Source of the DNA: Bacteroidota bacterium
GTDB lineage: Bacteria; Bacteroidota; Bacteroidia; Bacteroidales; F082
NCBI GenBank assembly: GCA_024279935.1
Contig: JAJRQZ010000048.1
Span: 1 to 49,635, forward strand
DNA length: 49,635 nucleotides
Reading direction: 5' to 3'
Numbering within the stretch: the first letter of the stretch is position 1; each line of letters begins with the position of its first letter. A model generated the notes under the pieces. It did not search any database. It saw nothing but the letters and a program-made list of their open reading frames with translations, and was not told the DNA's origin. A program made the position numbers and the translations under genes. Positions 33,423 to 43,240 of the stretch are shown piece by piece.

Positions 33423-34733
33423 TTAAAAAAGTTTGTCGTTAAGTGATTTAAGCGCTTCAATTTTGAAGCTTTTATTTACCAATAGCGATACATTGTGCAT
33501 GCTCCCGCCATAGGAAATCATCCTGATAGGAATATTTTTCAGGGCATCGAAGACCTTGAAGGCATATCCTTTGCTTTCGGCAATAAAGTTACCGACCACG
33601 CATATAATCGACAGATTGGCATCGACTTCAACTTTTCCGTATTTTTTAAGTTCGGATAGTATTTCTGCTAAATTATCCGTATTGTCGATGGTTACGGAAA
33701 CGGCTACCTCCGACGTCGTTATCATATCGATAGGTGTTTTGTAAATCTCAAATATCTCAAACACTTTTCTTAGGAATCCATAGGCAAGAAGCATACGGCC
33801 GCTGTTTATTTTAATGGCCGTGATATTATCTTTTGCGGCAATGGCCTTGATACTAATTCCATCGGACAGGCTGCTGATGAGCGTGCCTTCCAGTTCGGGT
33901 TTCATAGTGTTTTTAAGCCTTACCGGTATATTTGTCATCTTGGCCGGTAAAACGCTGGAAGGATGAAGTATTTTTGCTCCGAAATATGCCAGTTCGGCGG
34001 CTTCGTCGAAAGATAAGCTCGATAGAGGATGTGTGTTCCCCACATATCGCGGGTCGTTATTGTGCATACCGTCAATATCGGTCCATATTTGTATCTCATC
34101 AGCCTCTATGGCAGCTCCTATAAGCGATGCCGTATAATCGCTGCCCCCTCTTTTTAAGTTATCGATTTCGCCATACGGATTTCTGCAAATAAACCCTTGG
34201 GTGATATAAATATTAGCCGGAGGAAGTTTTTGTAAAGTGTTTTCAAGGTTTCGTTTAATCTCGTTGGCCACAGGCTCGCCAGAATCGTCAGTCCTCATAA
34301 AATCGAGGGCGGGCAACAATACTGAACTTATTTTCCGTTCTTGCAGATAATAATTCAACAGGGTTGAAGAAATTAATTCTCCCTGTGCCAAGACAGCCTT
34401 TTCCCCGGACAAAGCAAACATGTCAACAGCAAACGATTTGATAAAGCCGAAATGTGTTTTAATCATGTCCAACGCTTTTGATCTGAGCTTCTTTTCTCCG
34501 AAAAGTTTTTCAACAACTATATAATAATCCTTTTCCAGTTCTTCGGTGAGCGAAAGAGCAACGGCTTTTTCTTTTTTATAAAGATGTGATGCTATTTCCA
34601 CCAGTGCGTTCGTTGTTCCGGCCATGGCCGAAAGAACCACTATTTTATTGTCTGGTGAGTTGATTAATGAGGCAATTTCCTTTATCCTGGACGGAGATCC
34701 GACGGACGTCCCGCCAAATTTCATGACTATCAT
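33423..34733 (-). CDS. lysC: Aspartate kinase
   Basis: This 436-residue enzyme phosphorylates aspartate, the first step toward lysine, threonine and methionine. Motifs seen are MKFGGTSVGSPSRI, KIVVLSAMAGTTNAL, TQGFICRNPYGE, LKRGGSDYTASLIGAA, WTDIDGMHNNDPR and FDEAAELAYFGAKILHP. Two ACT-type segments follow (about 300-436), so it is a monofunctional, probably feedback-regulated form without a homoserine dehydrogenase domain. The start is ATG 34733 (MIVMKFGG). The longer ORF from 34841 adds a leader absent from the family. No other pathway gene is adjacent. The gene lies downstream of a terminator and so has its own transcription. Confidence 0.94.
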   Translation of the reverse strand: MIVMKFGGTSVGSPSRIKEIASLINSPDNKIVVLSAMAGTTNALVEIASHLYKKEKAVALSLTEELEKDYYIVVEKLFGEKKLRSKALDMIKTHFGFIKSFAVDMFALSGEKAVLAQGELISSTLLNYYLQERKISSVLLPALDFMRTDDSGEPVANEIKRNLENTLQKLPPANIYITQGFICRNPYGEIDNLKRGGSDYTASLIGAAIEADEIQIWTDIDGMHNNDPRYVGNTHPLSSLSFDEAAELAYFGAKILHPSSVLPAKMTNIPVRLKNTMKPELEGTLISSLSDGISIKAIAAKDNITAIKINSGRMLLAYGFLRKVFEIFEIYKTPIDMITTSEVAVSVTIDNTDNLAEILSELKKYGKVEVDANLSIICVVGNFIAESKGYAFKVFDALKNIPIRMISYGGSMHNVSLLVNKSFKIEALKSLNDKLF

Positions 34734-34881
34734 AAAAATAAGCTTTTTGAATTTGCAAACAAATGAAATATTTGAACACGAATGTTGTAATATGAGTAAG
34801 CGACATAAAATTATCCGCGAGATCGGTTTTTGAAAAAGCAAGATAAACTTCTAAAAACAGAGTTTACCATAAAACCAGTAT

Positions 34882-34924
34882 AAAAAAGACCGAAAAGAAG
34901 CCTAGACCCCCTTTCGGCTTTTTT
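34882..34924 (-). terminator. Rho-independent terminator after the head-GIN gene
   Basis: AAAAAAGaCCGAAAAG and CTTTCGGcTTTTTT form a stem with A and T runs on both sides, so it can work in both directions. It lies 36 bp beyond the stop of the minus-strand gene at 34960 and insulates lysC. Confidence 0.75.
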
Positions 34925-34959
34925 AATAACCAAAAACTTTTGTTGATGTGAATAGAGTT

Positions 34960-36567
34960 TTACCAACCTACGATGGTTATGCCTGCTGACCAGGGATACA
35001 ATTCGGGGCCGCGGCCTTTTTGAAACATAGTGTTCAATTGGTAGGTTGCAAAAAGGTTGATGATTCCGTAGCCAAATCTTACCGTTGCATCAAACTTAAA
35101 TGGTTGCAAATAAAAGCTGTTATGGTTTTTAACAATATTCCTGCTGTCGGAGTTTGGGCTTGTGTATTTAACGAAATCCACGATCTGTCCTTTTTTCAAA
35201 TCCCAAAGGCGATAACTCTTGTTTGGCTCGTTAAAATATATTTTCGTATGTGTGCTCAACCTTAGGCTTGCAAGTATTCCAACGCCAAAATAAAAACGAC
35301 TGGTTCTTTTTGCTTGCTTGGTCTGCATTTCAAAAATTAATGGAACTGTAAGATACATGGCAGTAAGCTTGGTTTTTCTGACAGACAGGGGGGCGCCATC
35401 GTTGCCTATCATATAGAAGCCATACAAGCTTGAGCTATCGGAAGATAAGTATGAGGATTTGCTGAAACGGTAGTTGTTCCATGAAAGCCCCAATCCTGTG
35501 ATCAAACCAATGTTTTTATCTTTATTGAGGGCAATATTTTGCTCGTAGAGATTAAGGTTTACCGCTATGGATTTTTCATACTTCAGGTTTAGATAATCGT
35601 ATTCCGGCGCCCAGTTTGTGTTGAAGCCTGAGGTGACATACCCATTTATCCCTAGTTCAACACCTCCCCAGTGGCCGTTGAACTTTGGGGCTTTGTTCCT
35701 TTCCCATTTCACGTCGCCATTGTCTGTAACAATAAGAGTGTGGCTGCCGACGGTAACCTTTGTGGTATCGCTGTCAATGACCTCTACATTCAGCGAGCCT
35801 ACTTTTATTTTTGTCGTGTCGCTATACATATTGAATTCCGAAGTTTTGAGAGTGTCGTTAAAAACAACTACTTTTTCTGTTTTACTGTTATTTTGGATGA
35901 TAACGGTTTTGGGCTTTTGAGCATAGCGCACAGTTGAGCTGCCTGAAACAGTATATGTTAAACTGCTTTTGGCATTTACGAAGCATTCGCTTGCGCCGCT
36001 TGCGCTTATGACCGTGCTGATGGTTTTCAGGTCTCCGGCCTTTATTTCCGAGGCGCCGCTGGCACTTGCGATATGTGAAGACACCTTGCCGCTTATTTTA
36101 AGCTCGCTTGCGCCCGAGGTTTTGGACACAAGGTTCGTATATTGTATTTCGAGATCGGCTTCCGAGGCGCCGCTTGTAAAAATTTTCAAATGGTCGCCTT
36201 TTAAACTATCTGGAGTTTTGAGCTCACTGGCCCCTGAAATACTGATTTCGTGAAATACAGGGGCTGTGATATAAAACTTCATTTTATCGTAGTTCTTTAT
36301 TTTGTTGTACTTAAAACGGAGCTTCTTGTTTTTTATCTCATAAGAGATGTATTGTTGCAGGTTTTCATTAGTCTCGATAACGGCCGTATAAGTTTCCCCG
36401 TTCAATAAAACTATCTCCTGGGCGCCACCGGCTTCAACAGCATCGAATTCCTCAAGCTGGATCTTGCTTTTGGTGATTTCGCCCTGGCCTTTTATTTGTG
36501 CTCTTATGGGTCCTGAAATAACTATTGTTAAAACAATTATAAGTGTTTGTAATACTATTTTCTTCAT
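34960..36567 (-). CDS. Head-GIN (DUF2807) domain protein fused to an outer-membrane beta-barrel
   Basis: This 535-residue protein has a signal peptide (KKIVLQTLIIVLTIVISGPIRAQ). A DUF2807 beta-helix follows at about 40-220, with five SGASE turns (SGASEL, SGASEA, SGASEL, SGASEI, SGASEC) and a linker at about 220-300. A C-terminal region of about 230 residues has amphipathic strands ending AGITIVGW, like an outer-membrane barrel. DUF2807 proteins are surface or periplasmic and of unknown function. It lies 160 bp downstream of an anti-sigma-like gene and ECF sigma factor, so it could be their envelope target. That link is inferred from order only. Confidence 0.85.
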   Translation of the reverse strand: MKKIVLQTLIIVLTIVISGPIRAQIKGQGEITKSKIQLEEFDAVEAGGAQEIVLLNGETYTAVIETNENLQQYISYEIKNKKLRFKYNKIKNYDKMKFYITAPVFHEISISGASELKTPDSLKGDHLKIFTSGASEADLEIQYTNLVSKTSGASELKISGKVSSHIASASGASEIKAGDLKTISTVISASGASECFVNAKSSLTYTVSGSSTVRYAQKPKTVIIQNNSKTEKVVVFNDTLKTSEFNMYSDTTKIKVGSLNVEVIDSDTTKVTVGSHTLIVTDNGDVKWERNKAPKFNGHWGGVELGINGYVTSGFNTNWAPEYDYLNLKYEKSIAVNLNLYEQNIALNKDKNIGLITGLGLSWNNYRFSKSSYLSSDSSSLYGFYMIGNDGAPLSVRKTKLTAMYLTVPLIFEMQTKQAKRTSRFYFGVGILASLRLSTHTKIYFNEPNKSYRLWDLKKGQIVDFVKYTSPNSDSRNIVKNHNSFYLQPFKFDATVRFGYGIINLFATYQLNTMFQKGRGPELYPWSAGITIVGW

Positions 36568-36727
36568 GATTTTAATTTTTAATCTGTTTTAATCTGTGAC
36601 GGTTTTGATATTGATTTTGTTACAGGAGATATATTGTTTCTCAGGATTGTTTTGTCATAATATATTGTAAGTAGCGTATAAACAGTATGATATATTGCCT
36701 TGGTGCGATTTTCCAGAATGCTAACAT

Positions 36728-37798
36728 TTATTCGGCACCCTTGGGCTTGAAGTTTTTGTTTATGGCGAAGGTCCCGGTTTCCAGTTGGTAGTTTTCGAGC
36801 GAGCCGTCGCTGTTGTAAACCTTTAGCTGCTCAACTTCGCTGCCCGTTACAGTTGCAAAGAAACTAATGCCTCCCTGAAGAATTCTTATTAGCGCCGGGT
36901 CTTTCTTTCCCGTTAGATCTTTTTTGCCGGAAATTTTTATGTTGTTGACAAGTTTAGCCGTGTTGTTGCTTATTACCTTGGCCAAGAGGCTTTTGTTTTC
37001 CTGTCCCGTTAGATCCCGAAGGTCGTTGCCTGTGTTTTTTGGATATCGTACTTTGGCGCAATCTATCACGCCCACAAGGGCCAGGTCGGGAACTCGCATC
37101 CTCAAAGTTTTAATGCGGACAGGTTTTCCGGGCTGATTCTCGTCGGCAATCCTATGCCATGTTGGCTTGGCAGCTTCGACAAGGGCTTTCGAGACCGGCT
37201 TCCGCAGCCTTATATCGGTATTTATCTTGTTGGAAACGGAAATGTTCCTGCTTTGGGCAAAACTGATATGTGATCCCTCAAGTCGGTTTTTGTTGCTTGG
37301 TTTTAACAACCAGAAGAAACCGATTAGTAGTGCGACAGAGGCTGCAACGACAAGGCTTTGATACTGCTGCAAACCGATGTGCATTTTTTTCTTCAGTTTG
37401 TTCTTATGATGAAACTCAATCCTTTCGGCATCAAGAATAAGGGATTTATGAAGGAGGATCTCTTTTTCCAACTGAGGGTTTTTTTTAATGAAACCGTCAA
37501 CATCCAGCTTCTCGCCAACCGATAGGTCGTTTTCATAAAAAGCGATGAAGAATTCCTCGTAATTAGCTTCGTTTATGCTTTTGGCAGGAATTATCTCCTT
37601 TTGCCTAAGGGAGTTTTTATCGGTGAAGATCAGTTTCTCCTCATCTAATAACATAAAGTTCTCTAATTCCTCGAGCTCATTTTTGATCCCGGGATTGTTT
37701 TCAAGAAACAGCATGAGCTCCCTCTCAACTTCCAACGACAAATTGCCATCGAGATAATCGATAATGTAAACTTCGTAATTATTTAAATTTATGCTCAT
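36728..37798 (-). CDS. Putative anti-sigma factor, single-pass membrane protein
   Basis: This 356-residue protein has a cytoplasmic N-terminal part, one TM segment at about 149-165 (LVVAASVALLIGFFWLL) and a basic extracytoplasmic part. The N terminus holds two copies of one motif: YIIDYLDGNLSLEVERELML then FLENNP (11-36), and FFIAFYENDLSVGEKLDVDG then FIKKNP (about 83-108). These resemble the helical sigma-binding region of Bacteroidota anti-sigma factors. There is no zinc HxxxCxxC motif and no FecR domain. It starts at ATG 37798, 4 bp after the sigma-factor stop; an in-frame ATG at 37828 overlaps that gene. It is probably the partner that holds the ECF sigma factor inactive. Confidence 0.68.
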   Translation of the reverse strand: MSINLNNYEVYIIDYLDGNLSLEVERELMLFLENNPGIKNELEELENFMLLDEEKLIFTDKNSLRQKEIIPAKSINEANYEEFFIAFYENDLSVGEKLDVDGFIKKNPQLEKEILLHKSLILDAERIEFHHKNKLKKKMHIGLQQYQSLVVAASVALLIGFFWLLKPSNKNRLEGSHISFAQSRNISVSNKINTDIRLRKPVSKALVEAAKPTWHRIADENQPGKPVRIKTLRMRVPDLALVGVIDCAKVRYPKNTGNDLRDLTGQENKSLLAKVISNNTAKLVNNIKISGKKDLTGKKDPALIRILQGGISFFATVTGSEVEQLKVYNSDGSLENYQLETGTFAINKNFKPKGAE

Positions 37799-37802
37799 GA
37801 AT

Positions 37803-38288
37803 TCAACAAACTGTTTCGGGGCTGACAAGATATTTCTTGAGACTAAGCCTGGCCCTGTATATATAAACCTTAACTTGTGCTTCGCTAAGCTCGGTTATGT
37901 CGCCGATCTCCTGGTATGAATAGCCCTCGTAATCACGGAGCATTACAACCGACCTTTGAATGGGGCTAAGTTTCCGGAGAGCGCTATCAAGAATTTCCTT
38001 TAAATCGGAGAAACCTCCGCCATCATGCGATACATCATGCTTTAATGAATTAAAATCCTCTTTTCTCTCATTTTTTCTAAAATAGTCGATCATAGTGTGA
38101 TAGGCAGTCGAGAACAGATACGATTTGCTTTTTTTGCCATCGACCTCCTTGCGTTTTACCCATAGCTTCAAAAACGAGTCCTGCACCAAATCGTTTGCCA
38201 AATCCTCGTCCCTGGTGTTTTTCAGCAGGAACCTGAAAACGGCGTCCGAGAACTTATCGACGCAATTATTGTACTCGCTAACAGTCAT
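37803..38288 (-). CDS. ECF (sigma-70 family) RNA polymerase sigma factor
   Basis: This 161-residue two-domain sigma factor has a region 2 motif DLVQDSFLKLWVKR, YLFSTAYHTMIDYFRK for -10 recognition, a linker, and region 4 with LRKLSPIQRSVVMLRDYEG and helix-turn-helix YSYQEIGDITELSEAQVK. It lacks regions 1 and 3, as in extracytoplasmic-function sigma factors. The anti-sigma-like gene follows with a 4-bp gap, suggesting translational coupling. The target promoters are not known; the downstream head-GIN gene is a candidate. Confidence 0.93.
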   Translation of the reverse strand: MTVSEYNNCVDKFSDAVFRFLLKNTRDEDLANDLVQDSFLKLWVKRKEVDGKKSKSYLFSTAYHTMIDYFRKNERKEDFNSLKHDVSHDGGGFSDLKEILDSALRKLSPIQRSVVMLRDYEGYSYQEIGDITELSEAQVKVYIYRARLSLKKYLVSPETVC

Positions 38289-38510
38289 TTCTTGTTGGTA
38301 AAATCCTAATCACTAAACTATGACGTGAAAGTAAATAAAATAGTTACAACAGGAGGTGGTTTTTTATCAGGAAGGGGCAAGGGCAAAACGGCAGCCTTTA
38401 ATCTCCCGTTCCCGTTCATGTCCGATAGATATTTGCCTTTGACGGTTCAAGCAATCAATCGTTCAGTTTCAGCACCACTAAAAACGCCGACTGCGGAACT
38501 TCTACGTTTC

Positions 38511-40247
38511 CTACTTGCCGCATCCGCTTCTTGCCTTTTTTTGTTTCTCAAGAAGCTTGCGCTTGCGCGTGATGTCGCCGCCATAACATTTGGCGGTTAC
38601 GTCCTTGCGGACGGCTTTTACAGTTTCGCGGGCAATGATCTTGGCGCCTATTGCCGCCTGTATTGCAATGTCGAATTGTTGTCGCGGAATAAGGTCCTTG
38701 AGCTTTACGCAGATTCTCCTTCCCAGGTCATAGGCATTGTCCTGATGGATAAGGGTTGACAGTGCGTCAACGGATTCGCCGTTCAGCAAAAGGTCTAGCT
38801 TTACCAATTTGGCTTCCCGATAACCTGAGATATGATAATCGAAGGAAGCATATCCTTTTGAAATGCTTTTCAGCTTGTCGTAAAAGTCGAAAACAATTTC
38901 GCCCAAAGGCATGTCCATTGTGATCTCAACCCGGGTGGTCGTGAGATAGACCTGGTTCCGGAGCGTCCCTCTTTTGTCGAGGCAGAGTTTCATTATAGGG
39001 CCGATATAAGCAGAATCGGTAATTATCTGGGCATTGATATAAGGTTCTTCTATATGGTCGATATAAGCATGATCGGGCAGGCCTGACGGATTGTGGACCT
39101 CGATTCGCTCGCCTTTGTTGGTAATAACCTGATACGAAACGTTTGGCATAGTGGTAATTACGCTCATGTCGAATTCGCGGTCGAGTCTTTCCTGGATAAT
39201 GTCCATGTGCAACAAGCCGAGAAAACCGCAACGGAAGCCAAAGCCGAGTGCAGCAGACGACTCTGGCTCGTATGTCAATGAGGCATCGTTTAGCTGAAGC
39301 TTCTCCATTGAGTTTCTGAGTTCCTCATAATCATCAGCGTCGATAGGGTAAATACCTGCAAAAACCATGGGTTTGACATCCTCGAAACCTTCGATGGCGG
39401 CATCGCAGGGTCTCTCTACATGAGTTATTGTATCACCCACTTTTACTTCTTTGGATGTTTTTATGCCGGAGATAATATATCCAACATCACCTGTTTTAAG
39501 CACGGGGCGAGGCTCCTGCTCAAGTCGGAGAACGCCTATCTCGTTGGCCTCATATTCTTTTTCCGTATTTACGAATTTCACCAGGTCGCCTTTGCGGATC
39601 TCACCGTTCATTACCCTGAAATAGGCGATTATCCCCCTGAAGGAGTTGAAAACGGAATCGAATATCAAGGCCTGGAAAGGAGCTTCGGGATCACCTTTTG
39701 GCGGCGGAACTTTCTCGACTATCGCATCAAGCACCTTGTCGATGCCATAGCCCGTCTTCCCGCTGGCTTCTATAATATCCTCATAATCGCAACCTATAAG
39801 GTCAACAATTTGGTCTTTTACCTCGTCGGGCATGGCATTGGCAAGATCCATCTTGTTGAGGACCGGGATAATTTCCAGATCATGCTCTATAGCAAGGTAT
39901 AAATTTGAAATGGTCTGAGCCTGAATACCTTGTGTAGCATCAACAATTAATAGCGCACCTTCGCAGGCCGCTATCGACCGGGATACTTCATACGAAAAAT
40001 CCACATGACCGGGAGTGTCGATAAGGTTGAGGACATATTTTTCCTTGTCGTCGAAATAATCCATCTGTATGGCATGGCTTTTAATCGTGATACCTCTTTC
40101 GCGCTCCAAATCCATATCGTCAAGGACCTGCTCCTGGGCATCACGGGCACTGACAGTTCCCGTAAACTCCAAAAGCCTGTCGGCTATAGTGCTCTTGCCA
40201 TGATCGATATGTGCTATAATGCAGAAATTCCTTATGTGTTCCATCAA
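38511..40247 (-). CDS. lepA: Elongation factor 4 (LepA), C-terminal end frameshifted
   Basis: This ribosome-associated GTPase back-translocates stalled ribosomes. The G motifs are [10 protein letters not shown] (G1), GITI (G2), DTPGHVDF (G3), NKMD (G4) and the SGKTG region (G5). The domain II-IV sequence and the LepA-specific C-terminal domain follow. As sequenced it has 578 residues and ends KARSGCGK. With eight rather than seven A in the run at 38536-38542 (minus strand), it reads [19 protein letters not shown] and then VVLKLND to a TGA at 38455-38457, giving 597 residues, the normal family length and ending. The break is thus a one-base indel, probably an assembly error. It follows hutH by 14 bp. 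Confidence 0.93.
   Translation of the reverse strand: MMEHIRNFCIIAHIDHGKSTIADRLLEFTGTVSARDAQEQVLDDMDLERERGITIKSHAIQMDYFDDKEKYVLNLIDTPGHVDFSYEVSRSIAACEGALLIVDATQGIQAQTISNLYLAIEHDLEIIPVLNKMDLANAMPDEVKDQIVDLIGCDYEDIIEASGKTGYGIDKVLDAIVEKVPPPKGDPEAPFQALIFDSVFNSFRGIIAYFRVMNGEIRKGDLVKFVNTEKEYEANEIGVLRLEQEPRPVLKTGDVGYIISGIKTSKEVKVGDTITHVERPCDAAIEGFEDVKPMVFAGIYPIDADDYEELRNSMEKLQLNDASLTYEPESSAALGFGFRCGFLGLLHMDIIQERLDREFDMSVITTMPNVSYQVITNKGERIEVHNPSGLPDHAYIDHIEEPYINAQIITDSAYIGPIMKLCLDKRGTLRNQVYLTTTRVEITMDMPLGEIVFDFYDKLKSISKGYASFDYHISGYREAKLVKLDLLLNGESVDALSTLIHQDNAYDLGRRICVKLKDLIPRQQFDIAIQAAIGAKIIARETVKAVRKDVTAKCYGGDITRKRKLLEKQKKARSGCGK
38536..38542 (-). other. Frameshift site in a T7/A7 homopolymer near the lepA end
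   Basis: There are seven T on the plus strand. One more base restores the conserved LepA tail through to 38455. The lost residues are conserved in the family, so this is either a sequencing/assembly deletion or a very recent mutation. The gap 38289-38454 beyond the restored stop holds no recognisable feature. Confidence 0.85.
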
Positions 40248-40261
40248 GTCTTAGTTATTGA

Positions 40262-41785
40262 TTATATTCCGGGCAAAAGTGCGTCCGGGAGTTTATAGTT
40301 TACTTTAGATAAAAATTCGATTGATTTTTCTATTTCGTCGTGCATGACTTTGTCGTTTTCAACAAAGGCTACTTCTTTGCGGTAGCTGGAAATAAATTCC
40401 TCTATGAACCTGGATGACTTTACAGGTTTCCTGAAGTCTAGCGCCTGTGCTGCGTTGAACAGTTCTATTGCCAGGATGCGCTGCAGGTTATCGACTACCC
40501 TTAAGCCTTTGGTGGCTGCATTGGCGCCCATGCTCACATGGTCTTCCTGTCCTTGCGACGATTCGATGGAATCGACCGAGGCCGGTGTGCAAAGCTGTTT
40601 GTTTTGGCTGACGATGGAAGCAGCCGTATATTGCGGGATCATGAAACCGGAGTCCAATCCGGGGTTTGCGACCAGGAATGGTGGCAATCCGCGCTTGCCA
40701 TGTAGCAGTTGATATGTCCTTCTTTCGGAAATGCTTCCCCATTCGGCGGCGGCAATGGCCATATTGTCGAGTGCTAAAGCTAAGGGCTGGCCATGGAAGT
40801 TCCCGCCCGAAACGATAATGTCCTCATCGGGGAAAATTGTCGGGTTGTCCGTAACGGCATTTATCTCGCTCGAAAAAACCGTGGCCACATAGTTTATCGA
40901 ATCTTTTGATGCTCCGTGTACCTGAGGTATGCAACGGAACGAATAAGGATCCTGGACATGCTCTTTGTGCCTGTTGATCAGCTCACTGCCTTCAAGAATA
41001 ATTCTAAAACGCTCTGCGGTTTGTATCTGGCCTTTATGATTTCTTATTTGGTGAAGCCTGTCCATGAACGGCTCTATCCTTCCGTCGAAGGCATCCAGCG
41101 ATATTGCGCCGATAATATCGGCAAGTTCGGAAAGGCGGAAAAGCTTGAGAAGGGAGTGGACGCCATAAGCGCTCATGAATTGCGTACCGTTCAATAAAGC
41201 CAGGCCTTCCTTGGATTGTACTTTAAGCGGTTCCCAACCGAAGATGTCAAGCATTTTGGCCGAGTTCATTTTTACGCCTTTATAATAAACATCACCATAG
41301 CCTATGAGTGGAAGCGACAAATGCGCCAGGGGCGCAAGGTCGCCGGAGGCTCCCAGTGAACCGAGCTGGTAAACGACAGGGACAATATCGTTATTGAAAA
41401 AATCCAGCAGCCTTTGAACTGTTGAAAGCTGTACGCCCGAATGGCCGAACGACAGCGACTGTGCCTTTAAAAACAACATCAGCTTGACAATTTCGGGCGG
41501 AACCTCTTCGCCAAGTCCGCAGGCATGGGATTTAACGAGGTTCTCCTGAAGCCTGCCTAAATCGTCATTCCCGATGGTTTTGTCGTAAAGCGCTCCAAAG
41601 CCTGTGTTGATACCGTAAATAGGTTTCTTTTGCGAAGCCATTTTATTGTCGAGATATTTGCGGCATTTTACTATTAACGATGCAGATTCCTCTGATAATC
41701 CTACTTTTTTGTCAAATCGTAAAATATCAAATATCGTCTTGAAATCCAGTTTCTCAGGACTGATTTTATGAATAGGATTCTCCAT
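40262..41785 (-). CDS. hutH: Histidine ammonia-lyase
   Basis: This 507-residue aromatic amino-acid lyase carries the MIO prosthetic-group triad Ala146-Ser147-Gly148 (GSLGASGDLAPLAHLSLP), the catalytic Tyr57 in YGINTGFG, and SHACGLGE. The His in SHACG points to histidine as substrate over tyrosine or phenylalanine. Further motifs are NGTQFMSAYG and NPTIFPDEDIIVSGGNFHG (as separate segments). It deaminates histidine to urocanate. None of hutU, hutI or a formiminoglutamate enzyme is in the window. It begins on the base after the hisS stop and precedes lepA by 14 bp, so the three are probably co-transcribed. Confidence 0.93.
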   Translation of the reverse strand: MENPIHKISPEKLDFKTIFDILRFDKKVGLSEESASLIVKCRKYLDNKMASQKKPIYGINTGFGALYDKTIGNDDLGRLQENLVKSHACGLGEEVPPEIVKLMLFLKAQSLSFGHSGVQLSTVQRLLDFFNNDIVPVVYQLGSLGASGDLAPLAHLSLPLIGYGDVYYKGVKMNSAKMLDIFGWEPLKVQSKEGLALLNGTQFMSAYGVHSLLKLFRLSELADIIGAISLDAFDGRIEPFMDRLHQIRNHKGQIQTAERFRIILEGSELINRHKEHVQDPYSFRCIPQVHGASKDSINYVATVFSSEINAVTDNPTIFPDEDIIVSGGNFHGQPLALALDNMAIAAAEWGSISERRTYQLLHGKRGLPPFLVANPGLDSGFMIPQYTAASIVSQNKQLCTPASVDSIESSQGQEDHVSMGANAATKGLRVVDNLQRILAIELFNAAQALDFRKPVKSSRFIEEFISSYRKEVAFVENDKVMHDEIEKSIEFLSKVNYKLPDALLPGI

Positions 41786-43153
41786 TTAATTTTCTTTTAT
41801 AAAACTAATTATTTGCGATAGCTTAAAATTGTGCTGAGTGCCGGTCAGCATATTTTTCAGGGTGTAATCCCCCGATTTTATTTCTTGTTCGCCAACGTGC
41901 AAGACAAATGGAATTGCCTTTTGATCGGCATACTTCATCTGTTTTTGGATTTTTGCGCTATCGGGGTACAGTTCGGCATAAATGCCTTCATTTTGCATCT
42001 CCTCCAAAACTTTTAATGCGTGCAGCGATTCCGTTTCGCCGAAATTGGTTATCATTACACGGCTAGAGCCTGCTGTCTGTTTTGGGAAGAGATCCAATTC
42101 CTGAAGCGTATCATAAATGCGGTCGGCACCGAAGCTAACGCCCACACCTGATATCCCTGGCAATCCGAAAATCCCGGTAAGGTTATCGTAACGCCCTCCG
42201 CCACAAATACTTCCAATGTTTACGTCGTCGGCCTTTACTTCGATTATCGCCCCTGTATAATAATTGAGCCCCCGGGCAAGTGATTGGTCAAGCTGTATGT
42301 TGGCCTTGATGTCCAGCATTTCCAGTTGATTGAGGACAGTGTTGAGCTCTTCAACGCCTTTTCGCCCTTCTTCAACATCATTGAAAAGGGTTGCAAGTAT
42401 TTTTAGCTTCCCTGAATTTGTACCGCTAAGACCTATGATCGGTTTTAATTGCGAAATGGCATCGTCGTCAATACCTTTCGATTTCAGTTCTTCATAAACT
42501 TTTTCAATACCTATTTTGTCCAGTTTGTCGATGGCAACGGTAATGTCTGTCAGTTTTTCGGGAGCATTGATTTTTTCGGCAATGCCGCTAAGTATTTTCC
42601 TGTTGTTAAGTTTTATGGTGATGTTTATGCTCAGGGTCTGGAATATTTCGTCGATAACCCTTATTAGTTCGGTCTCGTTGAGGAGTGAGTCCGATCCAAC
42701 AACATCTATGTCGCATTGGTAAAATTCGCGATATCTGCCTTTTTGGGGTCTGTCGGCACGCCATACAGCTTGGACCTGATATCTTTTAAAAGGAAATCTT
42801 ATGTCGTTTCTGTGCTGCACTACATATCTGGCAAAAGGAACGGTAAGGTCGTATCTTAGTCCTTTGTCGCTGATCTTTGTTGCTGTTTTTGCGGCTTTGT
42901 TTTCTTCCAGATCGGAAACGTCCATTTTTTTCAGGAAATCGCCTGAGTTTAAAACCTTGAACAATAAGCTGTCGCCTTCCTCGCCGTATTTTCCCATCAG
43001 GGTGCTAAGGTTTTCCATCGCAGGTGTTTCAATGGGCAAATAACCATACTTCCGGAACACTTTTTTGATGGTGTCGAAAATATAATTCCGTCTCGCCATT
43101 TCTGTTGGCGAAAAGTCGCGGGTGCCTTTTGGTATCGATGGTTTTTGTGCCAT
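41786..43153 (-). CDS. hisS: Histidyl-tRNA synthetase
   Basis: This 455-residue class II synthetase has motif 1 near [14 protein letters not shown], motif 2 [20 protein letters not shown], the histidine A motif [12 protein letters not shown], and motif 3 in [16 protein letters not shown]. An anticodon-binding domain follows at about 360-455 (VMITNFGE..., [20 protein letters not shown]). It is full length with a plausible ATG. It heads the hisS-hutH-lepA group and is divergent from the TPR gene. Confidence 0.96.
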   Translation of the reverse strand: MAQKPSIPKGTRDFSPTEMARRNYIFDTIKKVFRKYGYLPIETPAMENLSTLMGKYGEEGDSLLFKVLNSGDFLKKMDVSDLEENKAAKTATKISDKGLRYDLTVPFARYVVQHRNDIRFPFKRYQVQAVWRADRPQKGRYREFYQCDIDVVGSDSLLNETELIRVIDEIFQTLSINITIKLNNRKILSGIAEKINAPEKLTDITVAIDKLDKIGIEKVYEELKSKGIDDDAISQLKPIIGLSGTNSGKLKILATLFNDVEEGRKGVEELNTVLNQLEMLDIKANIQLDQSLARGLNYYTGAIIEVKADDVNIGSICGGGRYDNLTGIFGLPGISGVGVSFGADRIYDTLQELDLFPKQTAGSSRVMITNFGETESLHALKVLEEMQNEGIYAELYPDSAKIQKQMKYADQKAIPFVLHVGEQEIKSGDYTLKNMLTGTQHNFKLSQIISFIKEN

Positions 43154-43176
43154 TTGAATCTAATGTTAAAAGTTAG

Positions 43177-43184
43177 CAAAATTA
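43177..43184 (-). promoter_or_regulatory. Candidate -7 element (TAATTTTG) of hisS
   Basis: It is a TAnnTTTG match on the minus strand 24 bp before the hisS ATG, which would give a leader of about 17 bases. No clear -33 TTTG is present. Confidence 0.35.
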
Positions 43185-43227
43185 CTAATTAAAAGGATAA
43201 GAAATCCGGCGATAAATCAAGAAATAA

Positions 43228-43235
43228 TACTTTTG
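43228..43235 (+). promoter_or_regulatory. Candidate -7 element (TACTTTTG) of the TPR gene
   Basis: It is a TAnnTTTG match ending 5 bp before ATG 43241. If used, transcription would begin about at the ATG, giving a leaderless message or implying a later start codon. No -33 box is evident. Confidence 0.28.
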
Positions 43236-43240
43236 CGGAT

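Noticed and set aside
38536-38542. Programmed ribosomal frameshift in lepA
   Set aside because: LepA is not known to need one. A plain one-base deletion explains the data, and a second gene shows the same homopolymer defect.
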